Positions 30,745-39,068 of a stretch of DNA of 64,000 bases are shown in pieces (the stretch's first letter is position 1; each line of letters starts with the position of its first letter). A program made the translations under genes and the position numbers. The notes beneath the pieces are model-generated. The model did not search any database, had not been told where the DNA came from, and saw only the letters and a program-made list of their open reading frames with translations. Origin of the DNA: Planctomyces sp. SH-PL14 (GTDB lineage Bacteria > Planctomycetota > Planctomycetia > Planctomycetales > Planctomycetaceae); contig NZ_CP011270.1 in NCBI RefSeq assembly GCF_001610835.1, positions 5,474,001 through 5,538,000 on the forward strand, read 5' to 3'.

Positions 30745-31007
30745 TAGCGGGCCTCCCGGAGCATGTTCACGAGGACTTCAAGACGATCAGCCACTTCTTC
30801 GCGAGCCCAATTTGGGACCTGTGAGGCGATGGCATCGCACTGTGTTGGCCATGCATGGCTGGGCCACTTCTGGATCTCCATCGACATCGCCTTGAGGAAC
30901 TCAGCCTGCACCTCATAGGAGTGGTTGGCAAAGTTCCGGCCAGCCTCGGCGGGAGACAGCGCCACGACCGGCGCTTCCTGCTCAAAGAACGCATCGCTTG
31001 AAGACAT
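30744..31007 (-). CDS. Small phage protein, unknown
   Basis: 87 residues from ATG 31007, which shares its A with the stop of the 27-residue lipopeptide (TGATG). MSSSDAFFEQEAPVVALSPAEAGRNFANHSYEVQAEFLKAMSMEIQKWPSHAWPTQCDAIASQVP is helical and acidic. No family recognised. Confidence 0.55.
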   Translation of the reverse strand: MSSSDAFFEQEAPVVALSPAEAGRNFANHSYEVQAEFLKAMSMEIQKWPSHAWPTQCDAIASQVPNWAREEVADRLEVLVNMLREAR

Positions 31008-31090
31008 CACCCACCCCCAAAGAAGCCGCATCCACACGCGGCGAGAAAGGAAAAGGACAGGAACAGGACTGGCGTCAGCAGGAGGGTCAT
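31007..31090 (-). CDS. 27-residue lipoprotein-like peptide
   Basis: A frame MTLLLTPVLFLSFSFLAACGCGFFGGG, coupled at both ends: its ATG overlaps the upstream stop (ATGA) and its stop overlaps the next start (TGATG). The sequence is a perfect small signal peptide with lipobox LAAC followed by only ten residues. Tiny lipopeptides of this kind occur as phage entry-exclusion or lysis (o-spanin-like) proteins. The double coupling makes chance unlikely. Confidence 0.5.
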   Translation of the reverse strand: MTLLLTPVLFLSFSFLAACGCGFFGGG

Positions 31091-31419
31091 GGCTCGTCGT
31101 CCGCGCTAACGAGATCCAAGAGATCCAGTGTTGGAACCGGATCAGACCGCCGAGCGTCATGCGGATTGAAGAGCCCCTTCTCCGCGCCGTACTCGTATCG
31201 CAGTGCCAGAATCGCAACCTTCTGCGGAGACCCCGGCAGGCACGACGTTGCGTGCGTCGGGCGAAACTTGGTGTGGCCGATCTTGGCCTTATAGGACTCG
31301 TACGCTTCGTTAAAGGCGGCGACTGACTCTGCTTCAGTCATGTGCCGAACGTTGCACTCAACGTTGTTTGACTGGTAGCGAACGATGCGAATCGGAATAG
31401 GGCGGGTGCGACGGGCCAT
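31087..31419 (-). CDS. Phage hypothetical
   Basis: 110 residues (MARRTRPIPIRIVRYQSNNVECNVRHMTEAESVAAFNEAYESYKAKIGHTKFRPTHATSCLPG...). A basic beta-type start and a helix. No family recognised. GGAAATCTC upstream is only a weak ribosome site. Confidence 0.55.
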   Translation of the reverse strand: MARRTRPIPIRIVRYQSNNVECNVRHMTEAESVAAFNEAYESYKAKIGHTKFRPTHATSCLPGSPQKVAILALRYEYGAEKGLFNPHDARRSDPVPTLDLLDLVSADDEP

Positions 31420-31502
31420 GTGAGATTTCCTTTCGAGTAAATCGCCGCGACGGGTAACGATCCCGTTGCCACTCCTTGGAGCTGCCTAGCTCGCGGCGGG
31501 GG

Positions 31503-31889
31503 CTAGAGGGGCTTCTGACGGAGGGACTTCCGCCAGTCAGTGCAGATAGGTGGCAGCGTGAAGTTGGTGAAGGACCGAAAGTCACGGTCTACGCGAACAA
31601 CCGGACCATCGAATTCCCAACTGACGCTGTTGGCTATGGGCTTCTTTTCCGAAATGAAGAAGGCTCCGCCTTTGTTGTGGCAGATCCACGTCCCAGCCTT
31701 GATCCACTCGGCCCATTTCCAAATCGGATAGAGAACAAGGCGACACTGTTCTCCCCAATCCCCCGATGACGTTTCGACTTGATTGAGGATGTTCAGGAAT
31801 TGCTCACCCCGACGTGGCGGACGCCAGTCGGCCCGGTCCTCATACCCCTCAGGGATCTCAGCGGTGATCTGAAACGTCATCTGCGGCAT
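31503..31889 (-). CDS. Phage hypothetical
   Basis: 128 residues (MPQMTFQITAEIPEGYEDRADWRPPRRGEQFLNI...). RPPRRGEQFLN and ISEKKPIANSVSWEFDGPVVRV suggest a small beta-sheet domain; similar short proteins are common in phage early regions. Function unknown. Confidence 0.55.
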   Translation of the reverse strand: MPQMTFQITAEIPEGYEDRADWRPPRRGEQFLNILNQVETSSGDWGEQCRLVLYPIWKWAEWIKAGTWICHNKGGAFFISEKKPIANSVSWEFDGPVVRVDRDFRSFTNFTLPPICTDWRKSLRQKPL

Positions 31890-31993
31890 GTCACGAACTC
31901 CGGTTGAAGGTGAAAGAAAAGGCCGGGCGACAGGAGTCAGCGGCGAAGGCGGGCCAGCATTCGCGGCCTCTCGACCATCGCCCGGCTGGACGG

Positions 31994-32422
31994 TTACTGC
32001 GGCGTGGGAGCGACTTCGGGCTCAGCGGGGCGGGCGGGATCGAACGTCCCGCCATGGCTCAAGAAGAGGCTGCGGTTCTTGGCCTCAGACTCTGCGAACT
32101 GTGGGTAGGGCGTTCCATCAACGAGCACGACCCGGAAGTTGTCGCCAAAGTCGTAGAACCCGTCTCCGCGACGAATCTCATCATCAATGTGGAATGCTTC
32201 GCGGATCTGGCGGAGCCCCATGGCGTAACTTCCGCTTCCGATGTGTTCCGTTGCTCCAAACAGGATCGTGAGGCCCGACATTCCCCACTCCTCAGCGATC
32301 ATCGCGGCCAACTCTCCGAACGCTCGCATCAGGTCTTGCGCGTCGGCCTTCTCCTCGTCCCCGCGGAAGGTGTGCGACCAACCATCCCTTTTGTCGCCAC
32401 GAGTGAATGACAGTTCGAACAT
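31994..32422 (-). CDS. Phage hypothetical
   Basis: 142 residues (MFELSFTRGDKRDGWSHTFRGDEEKADAQDLMRAFGELAAMIAEEWGMSGLTILFG...). The C-terminal tail is Pro/Ala/Glu-rich. No family recognised. GGAGATCTTTC upstream gives a fair ribosome site. Confidence 0.55.
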   Translation of the reverse strand: MFELSFTRGDKRDGWSHTFRGDEEKADAQDLMRAFGELAAMIAEEWGMSGLTILFGATEHIGSGSYAMGLRQIREAFHIDDEIRRGDGFYDFGDNFRVVLVDGTPYPQFAESEAKNRSLFLSHGGTFDPARPAEPEVAPTPQ

Positions 32423-32531
32423 GAAAGATCTCCAATGGAAAAAAACGGGTGGAAGAAATCCCCCTCGGCCGGGAACCGAGCAGGCGGGCTAGAACGAGCT
32501 CAAGGCTCGACCTGCCGAGGGGGATGGGCGG

Positions 32532-32759
32532 TTAGCCGCGGGTGTACCGGGCGACGAAGTTGTCCACAGAGGTGCGGGAGAAGATGACCTGCGCCCCGTA
32601 GTTGTCCCGCTTGAAGACGGGGTTCTTCTTCCCCGATCGGCGATACAGGAACGACCTCGAGCGGTTCGTGCGCTGCATGGCCTCCTCAAGCGTGTACCAC
32701 TTCTTCGCGACGTCATCCGGGAGGCGTCGTGGTGCGATGGTCTTTTCGGCTGTCGTCAT
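32532..32759 (-). CDS. Excisionase-like helix-turn-helix protein
   Basis: 75 residues (MTTAEKTIAPRRLPDDVAKKWYTLEEAMQRTNRSRSFLYRRSGKKNPVFKRDNYGAQVIFSRTSVDNFVARYTRG). The WYTLEEAMQRTNRSRSFLYRR segment is the HTH_17/Xis-type winged helix, and the wing NYGAQVIFSRTSVDNFV follows. GAGGAG is the ribosome site. It is the first phage gene from the right boundary, as expected for a directionality factor near the attachment site. It may bind the phased GATCG repeats upstream. Confidence 0.65.
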   Translation of the reverse strand: MTTAEKTIAPRRLPDDVAKKWYTLEEAMQRTNRSRSFLYRRSGKKNPVFKRDNYGAQVIFSRTSVDNFVARYTRG

Positions 32760-32838
32760 CGTCTCCTCGCTGTCTGTTCCGCGTGGTTGCGGCTTGTGTG
32801 CGAGGAGTTCTACACGTGCCTTTTTGTCGTTCCGGAAA

Positions 32839-32895
32839 GATCGGTCGTTGCCCGGAGATGATCGGAAGAGGTCCGAGAAAGATCGTCAAAGATCG
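32839..32895. repeat. Helically phased GATCG repeats upstream of the xis-like gene
   Basis: GATCG starts at 32839, 32860, 32881 and 32891, spaced 21, 21 and 10 bp, i.e. close to two, two and one helical turns. Three copies read AAAGATCG; the second reads GATGATCG. All face the same way. This looks like binding sites of a protein on one DNA face, such as Xis/Int arm sites or an early operator. The rest of 32760-33069 holds no gene. Confidence 0.5.
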
Positions 32896-33069
32896 GGCTT
32901 GACGGGGTTTTAGAAGCCTGCCGAGAGCCGCCGTTCGGCCCTGGGGTGGCGCCCCCTTACGGGACACCTCAACCCGGAATCCAGCGGGATTTCGTGACAC
33001 AAAGAGGGCAGGGGCAATTGACCGCGACTTGCCCCTGCCAGTAGAGTTTTGCCGCGGTTGATGCCGCAC

Positions 33070-33144
33070 CGGGGTGTAGCTCAGCCTGGCTAGAGCGCCT
33101 GCTTTGGGAGCAGGAAGTCGCATGTTCGAATCATGTCACCCCGA
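33070..33144 (+). tRNA. tRNA-Pro (anticodon TGG)
   Basis: The acceptor stem CGGGGTG pairs with CACCCCG, followed by A73; CCA is not encoded. TAGCTCAGCCTGGCTAGAGC forms the D arm; CCTGC-TTTGGGA-GCAGG is the anticodon arm with TGG at 33105-33107; CATGTTCGAATCATG is the T arm. The gene is intact and probably marks the right boundary of the phage, since the phage genes end about 300 bp to its left and host genes begin to its right. Confidence 0.95.
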
Positions 33145-33155
33145 CTTGATGGAAC

Positions 33156-33192
33156 GAGAAGCCCTTCGGCGAGAACGTCGAAGGGCTTTCTC
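33156..33192 (+). terminator. Hairpin downstream of tRNA-Pro
   Basis: GAGAAGCCCTTCG and CGAAGGGCTTTCTC pair with one bulged base around a 10-base loop, starting 12 bases after the tRNA end. T-rich bases are limited to the stem end, so it is an imperfect intrinsic terminator. The remaining bases up to 33381 show no convincing gene. Confidence 0.5.
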
Positions 33193-33381
33193 ATTTGCGG
33201 GCTGAGACTTCCGCCATCCAAGCGGCAGTTCAAATAGACGGTTTCCACACTGCCGCCGCCGGCCGGTCGTTGGAGCGTGGCCGAAGCCAGTCGCTCCCGT
33301 AAGGCCGTCGGCCTGCTCGCGAATGTCTCCTGGTCGATTTCGACCACCGGCTGCCGGTCAGCGGGATGGCTTTGCGGAATA

Positions 33382-34320
33382 TCACTTCGACCTGTCCAGC
33401 GCAAATCGCATCCCGCGGCTCGCGGCGGGGAGCAGGACCGAACCGTGGTCCTCTTCCGGGAACTCGCGGAACAGGACGGACAGCCCCTCGACCTGTGCGG
33501 AAGAGAGTCGCTCCGTCATCGCTCGGGCGTTCGAAACCATCTTCCTCGGCTTCAGCATCGCGATGCGGGCCGGGTCGGCGTTCGGCGGAGGCGTCTCCTC
33601 CCATGCGCCGCCAGTGATCATCAGCCGGGCGGGAGCTGGCTGCTTCCGCTGCCGCTCGAGGAACGACCGCTCTTCGTCCAGGATCGCTTCGTGGAACCAC
33701 CAGATCGACGGGCTCGAGGCGACGTAGTTCTGGAAGGCCTCCGGACGCGTGAACAGCGCGTGCAGGGTGAACAGGCCGCCGAACGAGTGTCCGAACAACG
33801 TCTGTCGCGTCCGGTCGATCTGGTATCGACTTTCGATCCGCGGCTTGAGTTCCTCCTCGATGAACGCGAGGAACTGGTCGTTTCCCCCCGTCTTTCGACC
33901 GGCACCTCCCCCCGGCAGCGTCTTGAGGAACTCCTCCGACGCGGGGCCGACCAGGTCGTAGTACCGCCGGTCCTGATGAATTCGCGGATCGGCTTCCGGA
34001 TAGCCGATCCCGACGACGATCGCTCCGACGGGATCTCCCTGCGACAGCCGCCGGGCGGCCGCGGCCACGACCGGGAAGTCGGCGTTGGCATCGGTCAGGT
34101 AGACCACCGGGGCTCCCGCCTCCTTCGGCTTCCCGTTGGGAAGCGACACGAAGATCCGGTATGTCAGGTCCTTCCGCGACGTGACGTCGAACTGCTCGGT
34201 TCGAGGCAGCGAGACGGCGACGGTCGGAAGCGGCTCTTCGGCGATCGCCGGCCACGCTCCCAGCAGTCCCGCGAGAGTGGCGGTCAAAGCGAAGGCTCGG
34301 GACAGGGAGAGAACTGGCAT
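33382..34320 (-). CDS. Secreted alpha/beta-hydrolase, esterase D/Fes-like
   Basis: 312 residues. A Sec signal peptide (LSRAFALTATLAGLLGAWPAIA) is followed by a putative-esterase (PF00756-type) domain: SRKDLTYRIFVSLP, PVVYLTDANADF, VVGIGYPEADPRIHQDRRYYDL, nucleophile Ser179 in TLFGHSFGGLFTLHALFTRP, SSPSIWW, MITGGAWEE, and the catalytic His in FPEEDHGSVLLPA. Such enzymes hydrolyse siderophore, feruloyl or glutathione esters; the substrate is not indicated. First host gene next to the tRNA. Confidence 0.85.
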   Translation of the reverse strand: MPVLSLSRAFALTATLAGLLGAWPAIAEEPLPTVAVSLPRTEQFDVTSRKDLTYRIFVSLPNGKPKEAGAPVVYLTDANADFPVVAAAARRLSQGDPVGAIVVGIGYPEADPRIHQDRRYYDLVGPASEEFLKTLPGGGAGRKTGGNDQFLAFIEEELKPRIESRYQIDRTRQTLFGHSFGGLFTLHALFTRPEAFQNYVASSPSIWWFHEAILDEERSFLERQRKQPAPARLMITGGAWEETPPPNADPARIAMLKPRKMVSNARAMTERLSSAQVEGLSVLFREFPEEDHGSVLLPAASRGMRFALDRSK

Positions 34321-34380
34321 GGGATCGGAGAGTCCGGGTGATGTGGGAGGGCGGAGAGAAGGGACGTCAGGGCCGGGGAT

Positions 34381-34836
34381 TCACTGTGTCGTCAGGTCGA
34401 ACTGATCGAGCTCGTTCTCCCCTTCCCGGATGCTGACGCTGAGCGGAGTCTTCTCTCGATCGCTGTACTTCCCTTTCAGCAAATCCGGCACGGGAACGTC
34501 GGACCCGTCCTTAGTGACGTACTCCGCCAGGATCGTGACCTTGTACTCCCCAACCGGAACGCCGTCGTAAACGCGAAAGGTCGTCATCCGGAACGACCCG
34601 TTGTCGTCCGTCATTGCGGAGGGGCCGCACGCCTTTCCATCCGGCCACGGCGTGGTCCGGTGAAAGGTGATCGCGGCCCGGACCGCCGGCACTCCGTCGA
34701 TCAGGAGGCTGCCCGCGACCGGATGGGTCGGCAGTCGCTCCGGCTTCGGTGGAGCTTTCGCGCAGGCCAGGGGGAGAATCAGTCCGGCCAGCAGGGCCGC
34801 GAGCCGGATTGTTCCGGTGAGGCGAAGAGTGTTCAA
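34381..34836 (-). CDS. Lipoprotein with carboxypeptidase-regulatory-like domain
   Basis: 151 residues. Signal peptide with lipobox (LAALLAGLILPLACAK), then a beta-sandwich: HPVAGSLLIDGVPAVRAAITFHRTTPWPDGKACGPSAMTDDNGSFRMTTFRVYDGVPVGEYKVTILAEYV. This is the planctomycete form of the CarboxypepD_reg/transthyretin-like domain (TxxxGxF...GxYxVT). Three bases separate it from the DUF1559 gene upstream; such pairs recur in planctomycetes. Confidence 0.8.
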   Translation of the reverse strand: MNTLRLTGTIRLAALLAGLILPLACAKAPPKPERLPTHPVAGSLLIDGVPAVRAAITFHRTTPWPDGKACGPSAMTDDNGSFRMTTFRVYDGVPVGEYKVTILAEYVTKDGSDVPVPDLLKGKYSDREKTPLSVSIREGENELDQFDLTTQ

Positions 34837-34839
34837 AGT

Positions 34840-35925
34840 TTAGAACTCCTTCGCGGCGCGGCCGTCGTTGACGTACATCATCTGGCTCACGACGCTCGCG
34901 GAGATCGCCTCCGCCAGGAAGTGGACGCTCCCGTCGCACATGACGACATTGGCCCCCTGCGGGTGAAATCCGTAGATGCCGCAGATGTTGTTGCAGTTGA
35001 CCGCGCATCCCGCCGAGGCGCCGTTCGTCAGCCGCCCCTCCATCCCCGAGTAGTCAAAGAACGCCATCGCGTTCGAAGGGCCGCTTCCCCAATCGGACCA
35101 GGGGGGCTGCGTGTACTTCCGGTCGGCATAAGCCGCCGTCACGGAGGTCGGAGCCCCGGTGATCGTCGTGGGGCCGTTCTGCTGCTTCCCCTTGATGAAG
35201 TGCAGCGGCCGTCCGGCGAGCTCCACGATCAGGAAGGTCTGCGTCGGACCGTCGGTGATGTCGGCGATGCGGCGGGCTTTCTCGAGCGTGTATTGCGGAT
35301 CGGTCGCTCCCGCGACAATGCTGATGACGTTCGCGGCGTCGACGAGAGGCCTCCCGTACCCGCCCCCTCCGAAGAGTGCGGTGTAGTCGGAAGCGGCCGT
35401 CTTGCGGATTCCGGCGACTCCCAGGTCGCTTGTCGACGTGGCCGCCGTGGGCCAGGTCGTCGCCGCTTCCAGGGCGACGGCCGTCGGGGTGGGGGCGGGC
35501 ATGGCGTCCCGCTCGATCGCCGACGGACAGCGATAGACCGCCAGCCGGGACTGGGACATCTTCAGGTTCATCGAGCTGGGGGTATCGGCTTCGGACGCAT
35601 ACCAGGGGAGGTTCATGTTGAACTTGTCATAGATCGCCCCCTGGTCGATGAATGGCAGCACCATCAGCCCCCAGCCGTTGATGACTCCGCTGACGCCGCC
35701 GGCGTTCGTCTGTCGCATCGGGGGGAAAAGACCGTGCGTGCTTTCGTAGTTATGGAGTGCGAGACCGATCTGCTTGAGATTGTTCTTGCACTGCGAGGCG
35801 CGGGCGGCCTCGCGGGCCTGCTGTACGGCGGGCAGCAGGATGGCGACCAGGACGGCGATGATCGCGATGACGACCAGCAGCTCGATGAGCGTGAAGCCAC
35901 GCCGGGAATGAAATTCTCTTGTCAT
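34840..35925 (-). CDS. DUF1559 prepilin-like protein
   Basis: 361 residues from ATG 35925. The type IV prepilin start [62 protein letters not shown] includes the G/F cleavage site and Glu at position 5 of the mature protein. The C-terminus has the H-X9-DG motif ([17 protein letters not shown]). Planctomycete genomes hold many copies of this family, thought to be surface pseudopilins. The longer open frame upstream lacks a plausible start. Confidence 0.92.
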   Translation of the reverse strand: MTREFHSRRGFTLIELLVVIAIIAVLVAILLPAVQQAREAARASQCKNNLKQIGLALHNYESTHGLFPPMRQTNAGGVSGVINGWGLMVLPFIDQGAIYDKFNMNLPWYASEADTPSSMNLKMSQSRLAVYRCPSAIERDAMPAPTPTAVALEAATTWPTAATSTSDLGVAGIRKTAASDYTALFGGGGYGRPLVDAANVISIVAGATDPQYTLEKARRIADITDGPTQTFLIVELAGRPLHFIKGKQQNGPTTITGAPTSVTAAYADRKYTQPPWSDWGSGPSNAMAFFDYSGMEGRLTNGASAGCAVNCNNICGIYGFHPQGANVVMCDGSVHFLAEAISASVVSQMMYVNDGRAAKEF

Positions 35926-36081
35926 GAGACGAGTTCCAGAGGAGGGAGCCAAAACAAGGTGGGAGGGAGGTCTGGCTGCACCCGGGCGTCCGGAAAGGCG
36001 GGAGACGCGGGGCTTTGGCTCGACAGGACGACAAATCCGCTCACTGCGAAAGCTCACCGGCGGCGGCCGGGCGAGAGCGGC

Positions 36082-36561
36082 TCATGCGGCCCCCCTTCCG
36101 GCTTGCAGGAGCGCGAGCGGCTCGGACCGGCCGGCCGAGATGGCCGGCCAGAGAGCCGCGAGGAAACAGAGGACGAAGGTCAGGGCGTAGCCGACCGCCA
36201 GCGCCCCCCACGGCACGGAGAGCGGCGTTGCCACTCCCTCGAACCAGGGATTGCTGACGTACCGGATCAGTCCCAGGCAGGTCCAACCGACGAGGATGCC
36301 GAACGCGAGGCTGAGCACGCTGGCGACAAAGCCGACGAGGAGCGCTTCCGAGAGGACCAGCCGCGAGAGCCGCCACCGCGTGACGCCGACGGCGCGCAGG
36401 ACCCCGAACTCCCACCGCCGTGCCCGGACGGAGGCGGCAATCGTGTTGACGACCCCGAGCGAGACGACGACGAGAGTGATGAGCGGCAGGTAGCCCATGG
36501 CCTGGATCGCCGAGCCGCCGCGGGTCCGCAGGCCGTCTCGGACGTCGCTGAGAAAAGTCAC
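36082..36561 (-). CDS. Detached C-terminal FtsX domain of the upstream permease
   Basis: 159 residues. The GTG overlaps the stop of the 836-residue permease by four nt. GGSAIQAMGYLPLITLVVVSLGVVNTIAASVRARRWEFGVLRAVGVTRWRLSRLVLSEALLVGFVASVLSLAFGILVG is the last FtsX domain with three membrane helices, the exact counterpart of the end of the intact paralog at 39877-42648. The frame is open further upstream through a GC-rich stretch, which suggests a frameshift at about 36580-36660 rather than a separate gene; a true split with coupled translation is also possible. Confidence 0.75.
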   Translation of the reverse strand: MTFLSDVRDGLRTRGGSAIQAMGYLPLITLVVVSLGVVNTIAASVRARRWEFGVLRAVGVTRWRLSRLVLSEALLVGFVASVLSLAFGILVGWTCLGLIRYVSNPWFEGVATPLSVPWGALAVGYALTFVLCFLAALWPAISAGRSEPLALLQAGRGAA

Positions 36562-39068
36562 CTGAACCGGTTCGGAACCAGGGCCTCCTCCGCCGGGGCC
36601 GCCCCCGCCCCCGCCCCGCCTCCGCGACGACCGCTGCCTGGCCCGGCGCCTGGTCCGGTTCCGGGACCGCCGCGCCCCGTCGGGGCGGAGCCCTCCGCCG
36701 CGACGCGTTCGCCGCGCGGTGCGGGGGACGCGGTCTCGGCCGCTGCCGCGGAACGTTCGCCTCCCGTGGCGGCTCCCCCTCGGGACCCGCGCGGCGCTGC
36801 CGCGGGGGCCAGCGGTCGAAGCCGCTCTTCGAGATCGGCTTTCGTCGCGTCCGGTTCGGTGTTGGCCCAGAAAAACTCGCCGGCCGGCAGAGCGAAGTCC
36901 TCGCGAACCTGCTGACGCGGCGCGAAGACGAGCCCCGCGGTCCGGACCGACTGCTTGCGGATTCCCGACGTCTTGGTGATCCAGTTCGAGCCGGGCATCT
37001 TCACAATGCCGACGATCGTGTACTCGATCGCCTCGGTCGGCTTCTTCGGCGGGATCAGCCCCAGCCGATCGCCGACCTTCATTCCGGCATACGTGAGGAA
37101 CGTGTCCGGGACGAGGCAGTTCCGTCCCTCCCTGAGCTGGCCGAGGGCCGCGGCGCGGTCCCCCTGGACGAAGTCGAGCGTGAACAGCGGCGTCTCACCG
37201 CCGAACGCCCTGTCCGCGTCGAGACCGATGAGCGAGACGTTGTCCTGCCGGACGGCGGAGTCCCGCTCGCCGCTGCGGAACGGGTCGCCGAGAAGCCGCG
37301 TCTGCTCCACCGCGATCGGGAGGAACTGGTCGGCTTTGAAGCCCGGAGTCTGCCGGACCTTCTCGATTCCGGCTTCGTCGAGACCGGGCTGGAACTTCAC
37401 GATCGTTCCGGGGGTCCACCGGCCGGGCAGGAAGCCGCCGAGCATCGACCAGCCCCACACCTGCGTCGCGGTGTAGAGGCCGAGCCCCAGCATCAGCGAC
37501 GCCGCGATCCCGGCGGACCGCCACATGTTCGAGCTGAGCTGCGTCCGGACCAGGTTTGTCTGGAGCCGGAGCAGGCCGGCGACGAGCGGGGCGAACGCCC
37601 GCTCGACGAGCAGGACGACGAGCGGGGCCAGCAGAATGAAACCCAGGACGGTCGTCGGGGCACCGACCAGCAGGACCAGGGCGAACCGCACCTTCTCGGG
37701 AAGCCCCGGCAGGAAGACCAGGATCGGGTTCAGCGCAATCAGGAGAGCGCTGATGATCCCCGCCCCCCAGTACCATCGAGCGGAGGCCGGCGTCGTCGCG
37801 ACCGGGGCCATCGCCTCGAGCGGACTGATCCGGGTCGCTTTCCAGATCGGGAAGACCGACGCCAGGAGCGCTCCGGCGAGCGAGCAGCCTCCTGTCAGGA
37901 GAATGCTCGCGGCTCCCATCGACACCCCTTTCGGGAAGAGCTGCGGACTGGCGCTGGCGATCGCCTTGAGGAGCGCGGCTCCTCCGGCCAGTCCGCCGAT
38001 CCAGCCGAAGACCGCCAGGACGACCGCCTCCACGAGAACGAGGGCCCCGACCTGCGGCCGGCGAAGCCCCACGGCCCGCAGGACCGCGAGCTGCCGGGCC
38101 CGTTCGCTGACCCCCATGCTGAGCGTCGTGAAGATGATGAACGCCGAAGCGAGGATCGACAGCGCCGTCACGAAGTAGGCCTGTTTGCGGGCCCCCTCCG
38201 CTACGAACCCCGACGAGAGCTTCGCTTTCACGTCTTCGGGCCGGATGATCTCCGAGGCGGGAGTCGCCGCCGCGACGCTCTTCGCGATGCTGTCGAGCGA
38301 ACTCCGGGGCTTCAGGCGGATCTCGACGAGATTGGTCCGCGGAGCGGCCCCCGTGAGTGCTTCGATCCGGCTCAGCGGGACATAGGCGCAGAGCGAGGCG
38401 GGACCGCGGTTCGTTCCGCCGGGCGCTCCCCCTTTGGTCCGGGTCATCGCGGACTCGACCTCTTCCACCTGCTCGGTGATCCCGACGACGCCGAGCGCCA
38501 CGACATCGCCCCCTTTGGTCCGGAACTCGATCGTGTCTCCCGGCTTGAGCGAGAGAGCCTCGGCGACGCCGCTGCTGACGACCGCTTCGGAATCCGTTCC
38601 CGCTTCGAGCCAGCGGCCGTCGACGAGGGGATACCGCGGTTCGCCCGCCTCGGTCCCGACGATCATCGGCCCCATCCGCCCGAGCGTCCTCCGCGGAGGT
38701 CCCGCCGCCCCCTGCGGGCCGGGGGAGGGGGAGGTGGTCGGCGTCGGAGGAGCGGAGGGATCGGCCGCCTTGCGGAACGACATCCGGAACTGGGCGACGG
38801 GGTTTGCGGCCTCGACCGCGGGATCGTGCTGGATCGCGGAGACCAGCTCCGGGGCGAGAGCGTCATCGAGCGATTGCGGAACGACGAAGGCGGTGTAGTT
38901 GCCGACGAACTCGGCGGTCTGGTCGTCGAACCGGGCGGCGATCGCCTCATAGGCCGAGACGACCCACAGCACGACGCCGACCGCCGCGATCATGGCGACG
39001 GCGGTCAGGGCCAGCCGGACCTTGTGCTGGCGGGCCTGCGCGACGAAGAGTTTCCAGATCAGGCTCAT
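36558..39068 (-). CDS. ABC transporter permease, MacB/FtsX type (C-terminus displaced)
   Basis: 836 residues. N-terminal membrane helix (VRLALTAVAMIAAVGVVLWVVS), a large periplasmic domain, the first FtsX domain (SILASAFIIFTTLSMGVSERARQLAVLRAVGLRRPQVGALVLVEAVVLAVFG), then a second periplasmic domain. The end is a Gly/Ala/Pro/Arg low-complexity stretch (about 770-830) that replaces the final FtsX domain found in the paralog; that domain lies in the next frame. The ATG overlaps the stop of its ATPase gene as ATGA. Confidence 0.85.
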   Translation of the reverse strand: MSLIWKLFVAQARQHKVRLALTAVAMIAAVGVVLWVVSAYEAIAARFDDQTAEFVGNYTAFVVPQSLDDALAPELVSAIQHDPAVEAANPVAQFRMSFRKAADPSAPPTPTTSPSPGPQGAAGPPRRTLGRMGPMIVGTEAGEPRYPLVDGRWLEAGTDSEAVVSSGVAEALSLKPGDTIEFRTKGGDVVALGVVGITEQVEEVESAMTRTKGGAPGGTNRGPASLCAYVPLSRIEALTGAAPRTNLVEIRLKPRSSLDSIAKSVAAATPASEIIRPEDVKAKLSSGFVAEGARKQAYFVTALSILASAFIIFTTLSMGVSERARQLAVLRAVGLRRPQVGALVLVEAVVLAVFGWIGGLAGGAALLKAIASASPQLFPKGVSMGAASILLTGGCSLAGALLASVFPIWKATRISPLEAMAPVATTPASARWYWGAGIISALLIALNPILVFLPGLPEKVRFALVLLVGAPTTVLGFILLAPLVVLLVERAFAPLVAGLLRLQTNLVRTQLSSNMWRSAGIAASLMLGLGLYTATQVWGWSMLGGFLPGRWTPGTIVKFQPGLDEAGIEKVRQTPGFKADQFLPIAVEQTRLLGDPFRSGERDSAVRQDNVSLIGLDADRAFGGETPLFTLDFVQGDRAAALGQLREGRNCLVPDTFLTYAGMKVGDRLGLIPPKKPTEAIEYTIVGIVKMPGSNWITKTSGIRKQSVRTAGLVFAPRQQVREDFALPAGEFFWANTEPDATKADLEERLRPLAPAAAPRGSRGGAATGGERSAAAAETASPAPRGERVAAEGSAPTGRGGPGTGPGAGPGSGRRGGGAGAGAAPAEEALVPNRFR

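Noticed and set aside
1-33069. CRISPR array, anti-CRISPR or toxin-antitoxin module in the phage
   Set aside because: No regularly spaced repeats of CRISPR size and no recognisable toxin or antitoxin fold among the small genes; the CTCGAG and GATCG repeats are too short and irregular for CRISPR.
1-33069. Gene transfer agent rather than phage
   Set aside because: A complete replication and recombination module (DnaB, initiator, ERF, nuclease) and a boundary at a tRNA fit a phage; gene transfer agents lack replication genes.
33090-33404. Minus-strand open frame that crosses the tRNA-Pro gene
   Set aside because: It runs antisense through the tRNA and its terminator and overlaps the esterase end; no family features, so not taken as a gene or integrase remnant.
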